Assembly: GCF_900177275.1 (NCBI RefSeq)
Contig: NZ_FXAG01000009.1
Span: forward strand, 68,984 to 132,983
Source of the DNA: Pseudogulbenkiania subflava DSM 22618
GTDB lineage: Bacteria > Pseudomonadota > Gammaproteobacteria > Burkholderiales > Chromobacteriaceae
Direction: 5' to 3'
Length of the DNA: 64,000 bases
The notes under the pieces: model-generated
Database searches by the model: none
The model's input: only the letters and a program-made list of their open reading frames with translations
What the model was told of the DNA's origin: nothing
Shown here: positions 16,885-28,083 of the stretch, one piece after another
Position numbering within the stretch: the stretch's first letter is position 1
How the letters are laid out: each line of letters begins with the position of its first letter
Translations under genes and position numbers: made by a program

Positions 16885-18270
16885 CTAAGCAGCCGTGGGG
16901 GAAGTTTCGGGCGGACCGATGCGGTTGCGGCCGGCATGCTTGGCGGCATAGAGCGAGCGGTCGGCCTGTTCCACCAGCCAGCCCGCCGTCGCCGGGCTGC
17001 CAGCCGGATGGCAATACAGCCCGACGCTGACTGTCACCACCGGTCGCAGGCTGCCGGGCGGAGTAGGGAGGGCGAGGCTTTCCACTGCGGCGCGGAAGCG
17101 TTCGGCGGCTTGCCGTGCCTGCACCTGGTCACAATACTGCAGTATGGCGACGAACTCTTCACCGCCGTAGCGCGCCACGGTGTCGCCGCCGCGCAGTTGC
17201 TCGGCCATGCACGCGGCGATCCGCTGGATGCACAGGTCGCCTTCTACGTGCCCGAAATGGTCGTTGTACTGCTTGAAGAAATCGATGTCGGCCATCAGCA
17301 GGGTCAGCGGCGCTGGGTGTCGCGCTTGTTGCTGCAGCGCCATTTCCAGCATGGCATCGAAATGGCGGCGCGAGTGGAGCCCGGTCAGGCTGTCGTGGAT
17401 CGATGCTTCGTAGGCCTGGCGGTAGGAGTGTTGCAGCCGCGTTTGCAGCTTCAGCACCTCGAACAGCAAGGCGCCCAGCATGATGCCCGCCGCCGCCAGC
17501 TCGAAAAAGCGCGAGGCGTGCCAGCCGACGGTATAGCGGATCGATGAAGAGCACGCCATGATCAGGTACAGCAGATAGGAATAGCCGCTGAGCGCGAGCC
17601 AGCAGTGGAACGCACTGCGCAGGCGCGTCACCAGCAGGACGCTCAGCAAGGCCACGAACCAGCTTGCGAGCAGGAAGGCGCCGATGCCGCTGTGGGTCAG
17701 CGCGCTGTAATCGCCGTTGTCTTTGACCAGGCTGTTCAGGTCCGGCACCAGCCGCGACAGTACCGCTATCGCGAACCAGGCCAGGCCGAGCGGGGCGACT
17801 ACGCAAAGGGACAGCGCCTGAAAGCGAACGCGCTTCGACAGCGGGCGATCCTGCTGCCGCTGCAGTACCAGCATGGCGAGCAGGATCAGAAAAGCGGTGC
17901 CGCCAAGACGGGCCAGCCAGAGCCAGGTCGCCATGTGGGAGCCCGGCGGGAACCCTCCGCTGGTGGAAAACACCCTGGGCAGATTAATCAGCATATAGCC
18001 GGACATCAGCGCCGAGTAGCTAAAGGCGACACTGAGCAGGCCATTGCTGAGTTTGTGGTCGGCATAGAACTGCAGCAGCACCAGGTAGGCGATGATGCTG
18101 TTGGTGACGGTCAGGGCGGTGATCTGCACCGGCCGCAGATTGCCGCCGAGTGTCGTTGGGACGTCGATGTCGGGCAGGATCATGAGCACGGCGGCCGTCA
18201 TCGCGGTGGCGATGAGGCCGGCCAGGAGCAGGCTGCGGCGGGAGGGGGCGGTCGAGAAGCTGTCTTCCAT
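16885..18270 (-). CDS. Membrane-bound diguanylate cyclase
   Basis: A 461-aa enzyme making cyclic di-GMP from two GTP. Residues 1 to about 290 form eight or so membrane helices of the MASE4-like sensor type (LRPVQITALTVTNSIIAYLVLLQFY). The C-terminal GGDEF domain has an intact active site RYGGEEF (369-373) and a product-inhibition site RGGD five residues before it. The start at 18270 is the first ATG and has no good ribosome site. Located alone between the ECF operon and urease genes. Confidence 0.93.
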   Translation of the reverse strand: MEDSFSTAPSRRSLLLAGLIATAMTAAVLMILPDIDVPTTLGGNLRPVQITALTVTNSIIAYLVLLQFYADHKLSNGLLSVAFSYSALMSGYMLINLPRVFSTSGGFPPGSHMATWLWLARLGGTAFLILLAMLVLQRQQDRPLSKRVRFQALSLCVVAPLGLAWFAIAVLSRLVPDLNSLVKDNGDYSALTHSGIGAFLLASWFVALLSVLLVTRLRSAFHCWLALSGYSYLLYLIMACSSSIRYTVGWHASRFFELAAAGIMLGALLFEVLKLQTRLQHSYRQAYEASIHDSLTGLHSRRHFDAMLEMALQQQARHPAPLTLLMADIDFFKQYNDHFGHVEGDLCIQRIAACMAEQLRGGDTVARYGGEEFVAILQYCDQVQARQAAERFRAAVESLALPTPPGSLRPVVTVSVGLYCHPAGSPATAGWLVEQADRSLYAAKHAGRNRIGPPETSPTAA

Positions 18271-18629
18271 GGGGGGTACCGTTCTGGGCGGTTTTTTGTC
18301 AATGCGGGCGGTCGTTGGACTCGGCGATGGTGTTCTGCCCGCTCCCCGCGATGGGTCATTTGCCCAGGGGTAGGGGTAGCCATGAGACGGGCGGGCTAAG
18401 GGTCGGTTGCCGGTGAGGGAGGGGGGCTCTCAATGGGTGTGAATAATACCAATAGGGTTATGCAATTGTCACTCTGCCGTTGCCTGCTCGCGCCGAACAT
18501 GCCATGGCAAGATCGCTGCACACAGCAGGGCATGTGCGGGGAATAAGTCCGGCCGGGATTTTCTACAATCCGGTATGAAATTTGCAAGGGTGGTCAGACC
18601 GGCCTGAACGCGGCTTGATTGAAACGACT
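18271..18629. other. Divergent promoter region between the cyclase and ureD
   Basis: About 360 bp, AT-richer than its neighbours from 18430 to 18600. It must contain the urease promoter; no confident sigma-70 or NtrC site was identified. Confidence 0.4.
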
Positions 18630-19490
18630 ATGGAACGAGCGCCTGCCATCTTGTCATCACGATTACCCGCCAGCCTGTCGGCCGGCTGGCATGCGGCACT
18701 GGAACTGGGATATGCCCGTCGACACGGCGGCACGATCCCGGTGCGGCGGCGCCATGTTGGCCCGTTACGGGTGCAAAAGCATTTCATCGATGCGGCTGGA
18801 ACGTGCCAGCACATCATCGTGCACCCGCCGGGCGGCATTGCCGGTGGTGACACGCTGTGCATCGACATCACGCTGGAAGAGGGCGCCGATGTGCTGATCA
18901 CCAGCCCGGGTGCCGCCAAGTGGTACGACGGCTTCGGCCGCTCCGCCAGCCAGTCGGTCTCCCTCGTCCTGGCCGACGGTGCCCGGCTGGAATGGCTGCC
19001 GCTGGAAACCATCCTCTACGCCGGCGCGGATGTGCGACTGGAAAGCCGCATCCGGCTCGCAGGCGATGCCCGCCTGCTGTACGGCGATGTGATCTGCCTC
19101 GGCCGCCCCGCCTGCGGCGAGCGCTTCGACCGCGGCCAATGGCGTCAGCTCGCCGAGATCGAACGCGACGGCCGGCTGATCTGGTGCGAGCACGCCGTAC
19201 TGCCCGGCGCCAGCCCCTTGCTCGCCTCGCCGGTGGGGCTGGCCGGTCATAGCGTGGTCGCGACGCTGCTATGGGCCGGCCCCGCCGTGCCGGACGAACT
19301 GCATCAGGCTGCGCTGGAGGTCGTCACCTCAGGCCGGGCCGCCGCCACGCAGCTGCCCGGGGTCTGGCTGGCGCGCTTCATCGGCGACTCGGCCGAGGAC
19401 GCCCACCATTGGCTGCGCCAGCTGCGCTCCTTGCTCCATCCCTTCACCCACGGCCGCCCGGCGCAATCCCCGCGCATCTGGGCGACCTGA
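18630..19490 (+). CDS. ureD: Urease accessory protein UreD (UreH)
   Basis: A 286-aa accessory factor of the complex that loads nickel into urease. Family motifs are [25 protein letters not shown] ([16 protein letters not shown]) and [11 protein letters not shown]. The start MERAPAIL at 18630 is chosen over an in-frame ATG 48 bases upstream because the latter segment is not family-like. It opens a ureDAB order typical of betaproteobacteria, but the operon is interrupted after ureB. Confidence 0.93.
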   Translation: MERAPAILSSRLPASLSAGWHAALELGYARRHGGTIPVRRRHVGPLRVQKHFIDAAGTCQHIIVHPPGGIAGGDTLCIDITLEEGADVLITSPGAAKWYDGFGRSASQSVSLVLADGARLEWLPLETILYAGADVRLESRIRLAGDARLLYGDVICLGRPACGERFDRGQWRQLAEIERDGRLIWCEHAVLPGASPLLASPVGLAGHSVVATLLWAGPAVPDELHQAALEVVTSGRAAATQLPGVWLARFIGDSAEDAHHWLRQLRSLLHPFTHGRPAQSPRIWAT

Positions 19491-19509
19491 ACCAAACAAT
19501 GGAAACCCC

Positions 19510-19812
19510 ATGGAACTGACCCCCCGCGAGAAGGACAAGCTGCTGATCTTCACCGCCGGCCTGTTGGCCGAGCGGCGCCGCGCGCGTGGCCTCAAGCTCA
19601 ACTACCCCGAAACAGTGGCCTTCATCAGCGCCGCCATCATGGAAGGCGCACGCGACGGCAAGACCGTGGCCGAACTGATGCACTACGGCACCACGCTGCT
19701 GACGCGTGACGAGGTGATGGAGGGCGTGCCGGAGATGATCGGGGAGATCCAGGTCGAGGCGACCTTTCCCGACGGCACCAAGCTCGTGACCGTCCATCAA
19801 CCCATCGTTTAG
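19510..19812 (+). CDS. ureA: Urease gamma subunit
   Basis: The complete 100-aa small subunit: [23 protein letters not shown] start, LNYPEAVA-type segment ([28 protein letters not shown]) and the [27 protein letters not shown] end. Nineteen bases downstream of ureD with its own ribosome site. On its own it cannot make urease; the catalytic ureC is not found in the window. Confidence 0.95.
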   Translation: MELTPREKDKLLIFTAGLLAERRRARGLKLNYPETVAFISAAIMEGARDGKTVAELMHYGTTLLTRDEVMEGVPEMIGEIQVEATFPDGTKLVTVHQPIV

Positions 19813-19967
19813 GACGGGCCATGACCTTGCTGCGCAGCCGTGATCACGGCTTGGGCTCTGCTCGGAATCCTGATGCACTGCCGCGTACATGCCGGTCCAT
19901 GTGCCGTGGCCGCGCCGTGCCAGCGCCTATGCGCGACAGGTCCTGACCCTTTCCCGGAGGAGAACAC

Positions 19968-20240
19968 ATGATTCCCGGACAAATCCTCACCGCGCCCGGC
20001 GAGATCGAACTCAACGTTGGCCGAAGCACGCTCACGCTGACCGTGGCCAACACCGGCGACCGTCCGATCCAGGTCGGTTCGCACTACCACTTCGCCGAAA
20101 CCAACGATGCGCTCGCCTTCGACCGTGCGGCTGCTCGCGGCTTTCGCCTCAACATTCCGGCCGGCACCGCCGTGCGTTTCGAGCCGGGCCAGACGCGCAC
20201 CGTCGAGCTGGTCGAACTAGCCGGCGCGCGCGTGGTGTAG
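19968..20240 (+). pseudogene. ureB: Urease beta subunit, truncated by transposon end
   Basis: A 90-codon ureB that follows the family from [16 protein letters not shown] to [20 protein letters not shown] and then stops at TAG. Intact UreB proteins continue with about ten more residues (a YGF...GKVMG-type tail). The stop arises exactly where the Tn3-type inverted repeat begins, so the tail was separated by insertion. Neither the tail nor ureC is seen downstream of the element in this window. Confidence 0.87.
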
Positions 20241-20277
20241 GGGTATGACCGGGATGAAGCCGAATTTCCCCCATGCA
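20240..20277 (+). repeat. Left terminal inverted repeat of the Tn3-family element
   Basis: The sequence starting GGGGTATGACCGGGATGAAG has the GGGG opening of Tn3-family inverted repeats (about 38 bp) and sits between truncated ureB and tnpA. The five bases before it (GTGTA) would be the target duplication. No matching right-hand copy was found by eye. Confidence 0.65.
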
Positions 20278-20372
20278 ACATCATAACCAGTTGATATTGT
20301 TTGGTTGTTGTCGCCAGATATGACAACGTGGCATTATGCCAATCGTTTGCTGTTAGTCGCGCTGGAGGCTGT

Positions 20373-23300
20373 ATGGCGTCGGTTGAACGTACTGCATACC
20401 CCATCTTCTCTCCCTCCTACGGTCCCAAGGAGTTAAAGCAGCACTTTTCTCCTGAGGAATACGAGGTTGAGTGGGTGAAAACCAAAACCCCATCAGCTTC
20501 GTTGCGGCTGGGCCTTGCCGTCCTGCTGAAGAGCTTCCAACACTTGCGATACTTCCCTGCGATTGATGAAATCCCTGTGCCTATCATCGATCATATTCGC
20601 GATGCCTTCGGTTACAGCAAGCGTGTGCAAGTTGACTACTCGGGGAAGCACACGCTCTACCGTCATATGGCGGCAGTTCGTGATTATCTGCAGGTCTCCC
20701 CAGCCTATGGGCACGCGGCAACAGAGGCTGCACAGAAGTGCGCCTACTCTGCTGCAGAGCTCCTGGACCAGCGGGTTGACATCATCAATGCCGTGATCGA
20801 AGGCTTGGTAAGCCAACGCTTTGAGCTGCCGGCGTTTCGTACGCTGGATGAGCTCGCCGAACGTGTGCACGCAGAGCTCCAGGGACGAATTTTCAGTACC
20901 GTCTTCGGACGGCTCTCCCCCAGCCACATCACGACCCTTACGACGTTGCTTCAGACCGATAGTCTTCAGCGTCGGCAAAGCGAGTACAACGACCTGAAGA
21001 AGTCGGCCAAGCGATCGACTCGCAAGCACCTTGAGATGCTGGTCGATCATCTGGACTGGCTCGAGTCGCTCGGCAAAATGGACGGCATATTCGCCGGGGT
21101 GCCGGATACAAAGGTCCGCCACTTTGCAAGCCAAGCGCAGGCTTATGATGTTTCCGAACTACGTGAATGTACCGAGCCCAAGCGGTACACCCTCATGCTG
21201 GCACTGATTCACCGGATGCAGGTTCGCGCCCGTGATCAGCTCACCGAGATGTTCCTGCGCCGGGTCACCACGATTCACAAGCGGGCAAAGGAAGAGCTGG
21301 AGCAGATCCAGACCAAACAGCGTGGCCAGGTTGAGCGCCTGATTGGCACGCTCGATAGCGTAATGGCCATTCTCGAGCAAGAGCCGGACGACACTAAGGC
21401 CGGTGGCCAGATTCGGGAATACCTGGTACCGGTGGGTGGCATCAATCAGATTCGCCTGTCTTGCGCTCAGGTGCAGGCCACCAGCGGCAGCAATTACCTA
21501 CCCTTGGTCTGGAAACACTTCAAGAGCCATCGTTCGATTTTGTTCCGCCTAGTCAGTCTTATTGAGATTCTCCCCACCAGCCAGGATACGGCCTTAGTGG
21601 ACGCACTGGATGTCATCCAAACCTATCACGACAAGCACCGGATTGAATGGATCGATGAAAACGTTGACCTGTCGTTTGCATCGGACCGTTGGCGCAAGCT
21701 GCTACTCCAGTCGCTAGGGCACGGGGTTGGTGTAAATCGGCGCGTCCTGGAGGTCTGTGTTTTCTCCTATCTGGCGGATGAACTGCGCTCTGGAGACCTC
21801 AGCGTGACGGGCTCCGAAGAGTTTGCCGATTATCGCGAGCAGCTGCTGCCTTGGGAGGAGTGTGAGGCGTTGCTGCCGGCCTATTGCGAGAAAATTGGAC
21901 TGCCGGCCAATGCCGAGTCGTTCGTGAGCGGTCTGCGTGAATGGCTGACCGAGACCGCACAGCAACTCGACGACAAATTTCCCACATGCCGTGGTGACGT
22001 GGCGCTCGACGCCAACGGTGAGCCGGTTTTGCGGAAAGTCACCGCCCGGGAAATACCGCCTTCCGCGATTTCGCTGCAGAACGCGCTGACCCAGCGTATG
22101 CCGGCACGACACATTCTGGATGTGCTGGCCAATATTGAGCACTGGATGGGTTTTACCCGTCACTTCGGACCACTCTCCGGCAACGAGGCCAAATTAAAGC
22201 AGCCGGCCGAGCGCTACCTGATGACCATCTTCGCCATGGGCTGCAATCTTGGCCCTACCCAGGCGGCCCGGCACCTGGCCAACAGTAACGTGACCGCCCA
22301 CATGCTCTCGTTCGTGAACCGTCGCCACCTCTCGCTGGAGAGCCTGGAGGCCGCTCAACGGGAGCTGAACGAGGTCTACCTGCGGCTCGACCTCCCCAAA
22401 CTCTGGGGCGATGGCAAGACGGTGGCAGCCGACGGTACCCAGTACGACTTCTACGACGAAAACCTGCTGGCCGGCTACCATTTCCGCTACCGCAAGATGG
22501 GGGCTGTCGCCTACCGGCATGTGGCCAACAACTACATTGCCGTGTTCCGGCACTTCATCCCGCCCGGCGTGTGGGAGGCCATCTATGTGATCGAGGGCCT
22601 GCTGAAGGCAGGACTGAGCGTCGAGGCGGATACGGTGCACGCGGATACGCAAGGCCAGTCTGCCACCGTTTTCGCCTTCACCCACTTGTTGGGCATCAAG
22701 CTGATGCCGCGAATTCGCAACTGGAAAAACCTGACCCTGTACCGGCCCGACAAGGCCACCAAATATCAGCATATCAACCGCCTGTTCGACGAGTCGGCGG
22801 ATTGGGATCTCATTGAGAAGCATTGGCAGGATTTGATGCAGGTGGCGCTCTCGATCCATGCCGGCAAGATTTCCTCGGCCACACTGCTGCGCAAATTGGG
22901 CTCCTACAGCCGCAAGAACCGCCTGTATTTCGCTGCCCAGCAACTTGGCAATGTGGTGCGCACGGGCTTTCTGCTGGAATGGGTTGGCAGTCGTGAGCTG
23001 CGCCAGGAGGTGACCGCCAACACCAACAAGATCGAGTCGTACAACGGCTTCGCTAAGTGGCTGTCCTTTGGTGGTGATGTCATTGCCGTCAACGAGCCGG
23101 ACGAACAGCAGAAGCGCCTTCGTTACAACGACCTGATCGCTTCGGCACTCATTCTGCAGAACACGGTGGACATGATGCGCACGCTCAATGTCCTGGAACG
23201 GGAGGGCTGGAAAATTTCTGAAGAAGATGTGTCCTTCCTGAGCCCCTACCAGGTCAGCCATGTGAAGCGCTTTGGTGAGTACAACCTGAAGCTCAAACGG

Positions 23301-23384
23301 CCCCATGAAGCATGGATTCACGATGACACTTTCCAGCAGGCGGTGGCCATCGCTCGGCGTCAGCGCCACACGACGCCAACGTAA
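20373..23384 (+). CDS. tnpA: Tn3-family transposase TnpA
   Basis: A 1003-aa transposase with the N-terminal DUF4158-like domain (FSPEEYEVEW to about residue 170) and the C-terminal DDE domain of Tn3 enzymes: VAADGTQYDFYDENLLAGYHF, VHADTQGQSATVFAFTHLLG and the final NKIESYNGFAKWLSFG stretch. The start at 20373 (MASVERTAYPIF) has GGAGG just upstream. It reads away from the left end. The frame is intact, so the enzyme may be active. Confidence 0.93.
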   Translation: MASVERTAYPIFSPSYGPKELKQHFSPEEYEVEWVKTKTPSASLRLGLAVLLKSFQHLRYFPAIDEIPVPIIDHIRDAFGYSKRVQVDYSGKHTLYRHMAAVRDYLQVSPAYGHAATEAAQKCAYSAAELLDQRVDIINAVIEGLVSQRFELPAFRTLDELAERVHAELQGRIFSTVFGRLSPSHITTLTTLLQTDSLQRRQSEYNDLKKSAKRSTRKHLEMLVDHLDWLESLGKMDGIFAGVPDTKVRHFASQAQAYDVSELRECTEPKRYTLMLALIHRMQVRARDQLTEMFLRRVTTIHKRAKEELEQIQTKQRGQVERLIGTLDSVMAILEQEPDDTKAGGQIREYLVPVGGINQIRLSCAQVQATSGSNYLPLVWKHFKSHRSILFRLVSLIEILPTSQDTALVDALDVIQTYHDKHRIEWIDENVDLSFASDRWRKLLLQSLGHGVGVNRRVLEVCVFSYLADELRSGDLSVTGSEEFADYREQLLPWEECEALLPAYCEKIGLPANAESFVSGLREWLTETAQQLDDKFPTCRGDVALDANGEPVLRKVTAREIPPSAISLQNALTQRMPARHILDVLANIEHWMGFTRHFGPLSGNEAKLKQPAERYLMTIFAMGCNLGPTQAARHLANSNVTAHMLSFVNRRHLSLESLEAAQRELNEVYLRLDLPKLWGDGKTVAADGTQYDFYDENLLAGYHFRYRKMGAVAYRHVANNYIAVFRHFIPPGVWEAIYVIEGLLKAGLSVEADTVHADTQGQSATVFAFTHLLGIKLMPRIRNWKNLTLYRPDKATKYQHINRLFDESADWDLIEKHWQDLMQVALSIHAGKISSATLLRKLGSYSRKNRLYFAAQQLGNVVRTGFLLEWVGSRELRQEVTANTNKIESYNGFAKWLSFGGDVIAVNEPDEQQKRLRYNDLIASALILQNTVDMMRTLNVLEREGWKISEEDVSFLSPYQVSHVKRFGEYNLKLKRPHEAWIHDDTFQQAVAIARRQRHTTPT

Positions 23385-23394
23385 GGGAGATGAC

Positions 23395-23754
23395 ATGGAT
23401 CTGCCAGAACCGACCTTTCAGGTGACGCCCTATGGCGACGTCGATGCCAAGCGACTCGAGTCGTTACGTGACAGCTTTGACACGACATCGTTGCTGAAGC
23501 TGGTCGACAGGCTGGATGGACTACAAGCCCGGCTAAAACCTATCGGCGGCATCCGGGACGATCTGCTCCGGCTGCATGGCATGGCCCACACGGTACTGAA
23601 TGGCAACCCGTTGTCTCGGCCATCAGGTGATCTGGATATCTGGGAGGAAGCCGCCGAACTGGCGAACGAGTTCCGTGACCTAGCGAAGGTTTTCCTGCAG
23701 GCAGCCGAGCAAGTGGAGCCGTTGGCTGAGTTGAGGCCAGATCAGGGCGATTGA
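23395..23754 (+). CDS. Transposon accessory protein, unknown
   Basis: A 119-aa acidic, largely helical protein starting MDLPEPTFQVTPYGDVDAKRLESLRDSFD, ten bases after tnpA and so probably cotranscribed. Similar small genes follow tnpA in some Tn3 relatives, but I do not recognise a named family or motif. Its end overlaps the end of the convergent recombinase gene by 13 bp. Confidence 0.7.
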   Translation: MDLPEPTFQVTPYGDVDAKRLESLRDSFDTTSLLKLVDRLDGLQARLKPIGGIRDDLLRLHGMAHTVLNGNPLSRPSGDLDIWEEAAELANEFRDLAKVFLQAAEQVEPLAELRPDQGD

Positions 23755-24698
23755 GACGGCAATGACGGCAGGCTGCGCTCTATGCGCTGACGTGCAAAAG
23801 GATCGGCGCCATCGATGTAGCGCATCGCCGACTTCACGTCCTTCCAGCCGACGTACTCCATCAGGGTTTTGACATCCCAGCCGTTGGCATTGGCCCAGCC
23901 GGCGAAGCCGCGGCGCAGGGAGTGGCTGCTAAAACCTTCCGGAGCGGACAGATCCGCTTGGGCAAACAGGCTGCGCATCAGCTTAATGAGGCTGTTGATG
24001 TGCAGCCCCGTTTCGCGTACGTGCCCCCAGCGATCGATGCCACGAAACACCGCCCCGTTGGTTAGCCCCGCCACCGTGATCCAGTCGGTGTAGGCTGTCA
24101 CCGGACAGAGCAGCGAGAGCGCCGGCACCTTGTAGGTTTTCCCTTGTAGCTGGCGGTCACCCTTGCTCTGCGGGAGGAAGCAGCGCATGCCCTGTTCGGG
24201 TTCCAGCTCGACATACTCGACCTGTAGGCGCACCAGTTCATCCCCGCGGAAACCGCGCCAGAAGCCGAGCAACAGTAGGGCTTTGTCTCGTGTGTGGCGC
24301 AATTCCATTGCCAGATCTTGTCGGCTCTTTGCCAAGCCGATCGCCTGATCCAGCCAGTCGACGACCTGGGCCAGGTGGTCGATCTGCAGCGGCTTGGCTT
24401 GCTGTTCCTGTGTGGGGTGAAGCGTCTGGATGCCCTTGAGGGCTTTACGCACCACCGGCGCTTTAGTCGGGTCGGGAAAGCCTTGCTCGACGTGCCATTG
24501 GGCGATGGCGGCCAAACGTTGTCGTAGGGTGTTGATCGCCAGGGATTCGGCGTAGTCGACTAGATAGCGAGCGATGCTATCGGCGGTCGCCGGCAGAAAA
24601 CCGCCCCATTCGACTTCGAAGTGGCGGATGGCGGACTGATAGCTGCGCCGGGTGTTCTCTCGGGTGGCCGCGGCAAGGTAATCATCTAGTTTAGTCAT
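23742..24698 (-). CDS. Tyrosine site-specific recombinase of the transposon
   Basis: A 318-aa phage-integrase family enzyme, the likely cointegrate resolvase. N-terminal core-binding domain (TRENTRRSYQSAIRHFEVEW) and catalytic residues are visible: Arg in FWRGFRGDEL, Lys in the SKGDRQLQGK hairpin, SSHSLRRGFAGWA for His/Arg, VGWKDVKSAMRYID for Trp and nucleophile Tyr. The start MTKLDDYLAAAT at 24698 is chosen because upstream in-frame sequence runs back over the merR end. It separates tnpA from mer. Confidence 0.87.
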   Translation of the reverse strand: MTKLDDYLAAATRENTRRSYQSAIRHFEVEWGGFLPATADSIARYLVDYAESLAINTLRQRLAAIAQWHVEQGFPDPTKAPVVRKALKGIQTLHPTQEQQAKPLQIDHLAQVVDWLDQAIGLAKSRQDLAMELRHTRDKALLLLGFWRGFRGDELVRLQVEYVELEPEQGMRCFLPQSKGDRQLQGKTYKVPALSLLCPVTAYTDWITVAGLTNGAVFRGIDRWGHVRETGLHINSLIKLMRSLFAQADLSAPEGFSSHSLRRGFAGWANANGWDVKTLMEYVGWKDVKSAMRYIDGADPFARQRIERSLPSLPSQSP

Positions 24699-24751
24699 AA
24701 GGGAGCTCACAGAATTCGGAAAAATAGCACGCTGAGTCGAACTCCCCTCGT

Positions 24752-25159
24752 TCAACCGCCGTGCAACGCATCGATCAGCGGACAGGACACATGACCCTGC
24801 TGCGCGCAGCATTCGCTGACCAGTTTTGACAGCACCATCTCCATCCGCGCGAGGTCGGCTAGGCGGGCGCGCACGTCGGCGAGTCGCACGGCGGCCAATT
24901 CAGCCGCCTCACTGCAATGAGTGCCGTCCTCCAACTTCAGCAGTTCACCTATCTCATCCAGGCTGAAGCCCAGGCGCTGGGCCGATTTCACGAACTTCAC
25001 ACGTGCCACGTCCACCTCGCCATAGCGGCGGATACTGCCGTAGGGCCGGTCCGGTTCGAGCAGTAAGCCCTTGCGCTGATAGAACCGGATCGTCTCGACA
25101 TTGACCCCGGCCGCCTTGGCAAAGGCACCGATGGTCAGGTTCTCCAAATCTTCTTTCAT
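24752..25159 (-). CDS. merR: Mercury-responsive regulator MerR
   Basis: A 135-aa MerR, both repressor and Hg(II)-dependent activator of merTPCA. The N-terminal winged helix ([26 protein letters not shown]) is nearly identical to Tn501 MerR and the three mercury ligands Cys82, Cys117 and Cys126 are at the classical positions. It is divergent from merT across the mer operator. Confidence 0.97.
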   Translation of the reverse strand: MKEDLENLTIGAFAKAAGVNVETIRFYQRKGLLLEPDRPYGSIRRYGEVDVARVKFVKSAQRLGFSLDEIGELLKLEDGTHCSEAAELAAVRLADVRARLADLARMEMVLSKLVSECCAQQGHVSCPLIDALHGG

Positions 25160-25165
25160 GTCGCT

Positions 25166-25196
25166 TGACTCCGTACCTGACTACGGAACTAACGTT
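25166..25196 (+). promoter_or_regulatory. mer operator/promoter (MerR site)
   Basis: A -35 TTGACT (25166-25171) and -10 TAACGT (25191-25196) are separated by 19 bp, the over-long spacing typical of MerR promoters, and the spacer holds the dyad CCGTAC-N4-CTACGG. One arm has a C for the usual G, so the dyad is slightly imperfect compared with Tn501. Confidence 0.93.
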
Positions 25197-25230
25197 AAAC
25201 CATCAAGTAAAAACTCGAAAGGATAATTTC

Positions 25231-25581
25231 ATGTCAGAACCGCAAAGCGGGCGTGGCCCCCTTGTCACCGGCGGGCTGGCCGCCATCCTCGCTTCGACCT
25301 GCTGCCTGGGGCCGCTGGTTCTGGTCACCTTGGGGTTCAGCGGGGCCTGGATCGGTAACCTGACCGTGTTGGAGCCGTACCGTCCGCTCTTCATCGGCGC
25401 GGCGTTGGTTGCGCTGTTCTTTGCCTGGCGGCGTATCTTCCGACCGGTCGCAGCCTGCAAGCCGGGCGAGGTCTGTGCAATTCCACAGGTGCGCACCACC
25501 TACAAGCTCATTTTCTGGATCGTGGCCGCGTTGGTCGTGGTCGCGCTCGGGTTCCCCTACGTGTTGCCTTTCTTCTATTGA
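25231..25581 (+). CDS. merT: Mercuric ion transporter MerT
   Basis: A 116-aa inner-membrane protein with three hydrophobic helices that brings Hg(II) to MerA. The paired cysteines are present: Cys24-Cys25 in the first helix (STCCLGPLV) and Cys76/Cys82 in the cytoplasmic loop (ACKPGEVC). ATG 25231 follows GAAAGGA. First gene of the mer operon. Confidence 0.96.
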   Translation: MSEPQSGRGPLVTGGLAAILASTCCLGPLVLVTLGFSGAWIGNLTVLEPYRPLFIGAALVALFFAWRRIFRPVAACKPGEVCAIPQVRTTYKLIFWIVAALVVVALGFPYVLPFFY

Positions 25582-25594
25582 TCAGGAATCCACC

Positions 25595-25870
25595 ATGAAA
25601 AAGCTGCTTGCTGCCATCGCATTTGCTGCCGTCGTAACCCCGGTTTTGGCTGCCACGCAAACTGTCACCCTGGCGGTGCCCGGCATGACCTGCTCCGCCT
25701 GCCCGATCACGGTTAAGAAAGCGCTCTCCAAGGTCGAAGGCGTGAGCAAGACCGACGTGAGTTTTGAGAGGCGCGAGGCCGTCGTCACCTTCGATGACGC
25801 CAAAACCAGCGTGCAGAAGTTGACCAAGGCAACTGCGGACGCGGGCTACCCGTCCAGCGTCAAACGCTGA
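25595..25870 (+). CDS. merP: Periplasmic mercury-binding protein MerP
   Basis: A 91-aa HMA-fold protein that captures Hg(II) in the periplasm and passes it to MerT. Signal peptide to about residue 19 and the metal site GMTCSACP with Cys33 and Cys36. Thirteen bases after merT. Confidence 0.96.
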   Translation: MKKLLAAIAFAAVVTPVLAATQTVTLAVPGMTCSACPITVKKALSKVEGVSKTDVSFERREAVVTFDDAKTSVQKLTKATADAGYPSSVKR

Positions 25871-25885
25871 GTCTGGAGTGATGCC

Positions 25886-26308
25886 ATGAAACCGATTGCG
25901 CGTATCACCGACAAGGCCGGGGCACTCGGTGCCGTCCTCTCGGCGATGGGCTGCGCCGTCTGTTTTCCTGCGCTCGCCAGCCTGGGTGCGGCCATCGGCC
26001 TGGGCTTCCTGCAGGAATACGAAGGGCTGTTCATCTCCAAGCTGCTGCCGCTGTTCGCCGCCTTGGCCTTGCTGGCGAATGCGCTGGGCTGGCTGCGCCA
26101 CCGGCAATGGCACCGCAGCCTGCTCGGCATGATCGGACCGGCCATCGTGTTCGCCGGAACGGTCTGGTTGCTCGGTCACTGGTGGACGGCTCGCCTGGTG
26201 TACACCGGCCTGGCGTTGATGGTCGGCATCTCGATCTGGGATCTGGTGTCGCCGGCGCATCGCCGTTGTAGCCCGGACGGCTGCGAGTTGCCCGCGAAGC
26301 ACGGCTGA
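25886..26308 (+). CDS. merC: Mercury transporter MerC
   Basis: A 140-aa inner-membrane protein with four helices, an additional Hg(II) importer. It begins with ADKAGALGAVLSAMGCAVCFPALASLGAAIG (metal site MGCAVC) and ends SPAHRRCSPDGCELPAKHG, matching Tn21 MerC closely. Fifteen bases after merP. Confidence 0.96.
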   Translation: MKPIARITDKAGALGAVLSAMGCAVCFPALASLGAAIGLGFLQEYEGLFISKLLPLFAALALLANALGWLRHRQWHRSLLGMIGPAIVFAGTVWLLGHWWTARLVYTGLALMVGISIWDLVSPAHRRCSPDGCELPAKHG

Positions 26309-28033
<1,725 letters not shown>

Positions 28034-28049
28034 GGGAAAGGAGGTTTCG

Positions 28050-28079
28050 ATGAACGCCTACACGGTGTCGCGTCTGGCC
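28050..28079 (+). pseudogene. merD: merD, truncated after 10 codons
   Basis: Behind an AAAGGAGG site, 16 bases after merA, the sequence encodes MNAYTVSRLA, the exact start of MerD, the mer co-regulator. After CTGGCC it diverges and the frame closes 13 codons later. The break lies in a 15-bp palindrome (28071-28085) and joins unrelated minus-strand sequence. Confidence 0.87.
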
Positions 28080-28083
28080 CAGA

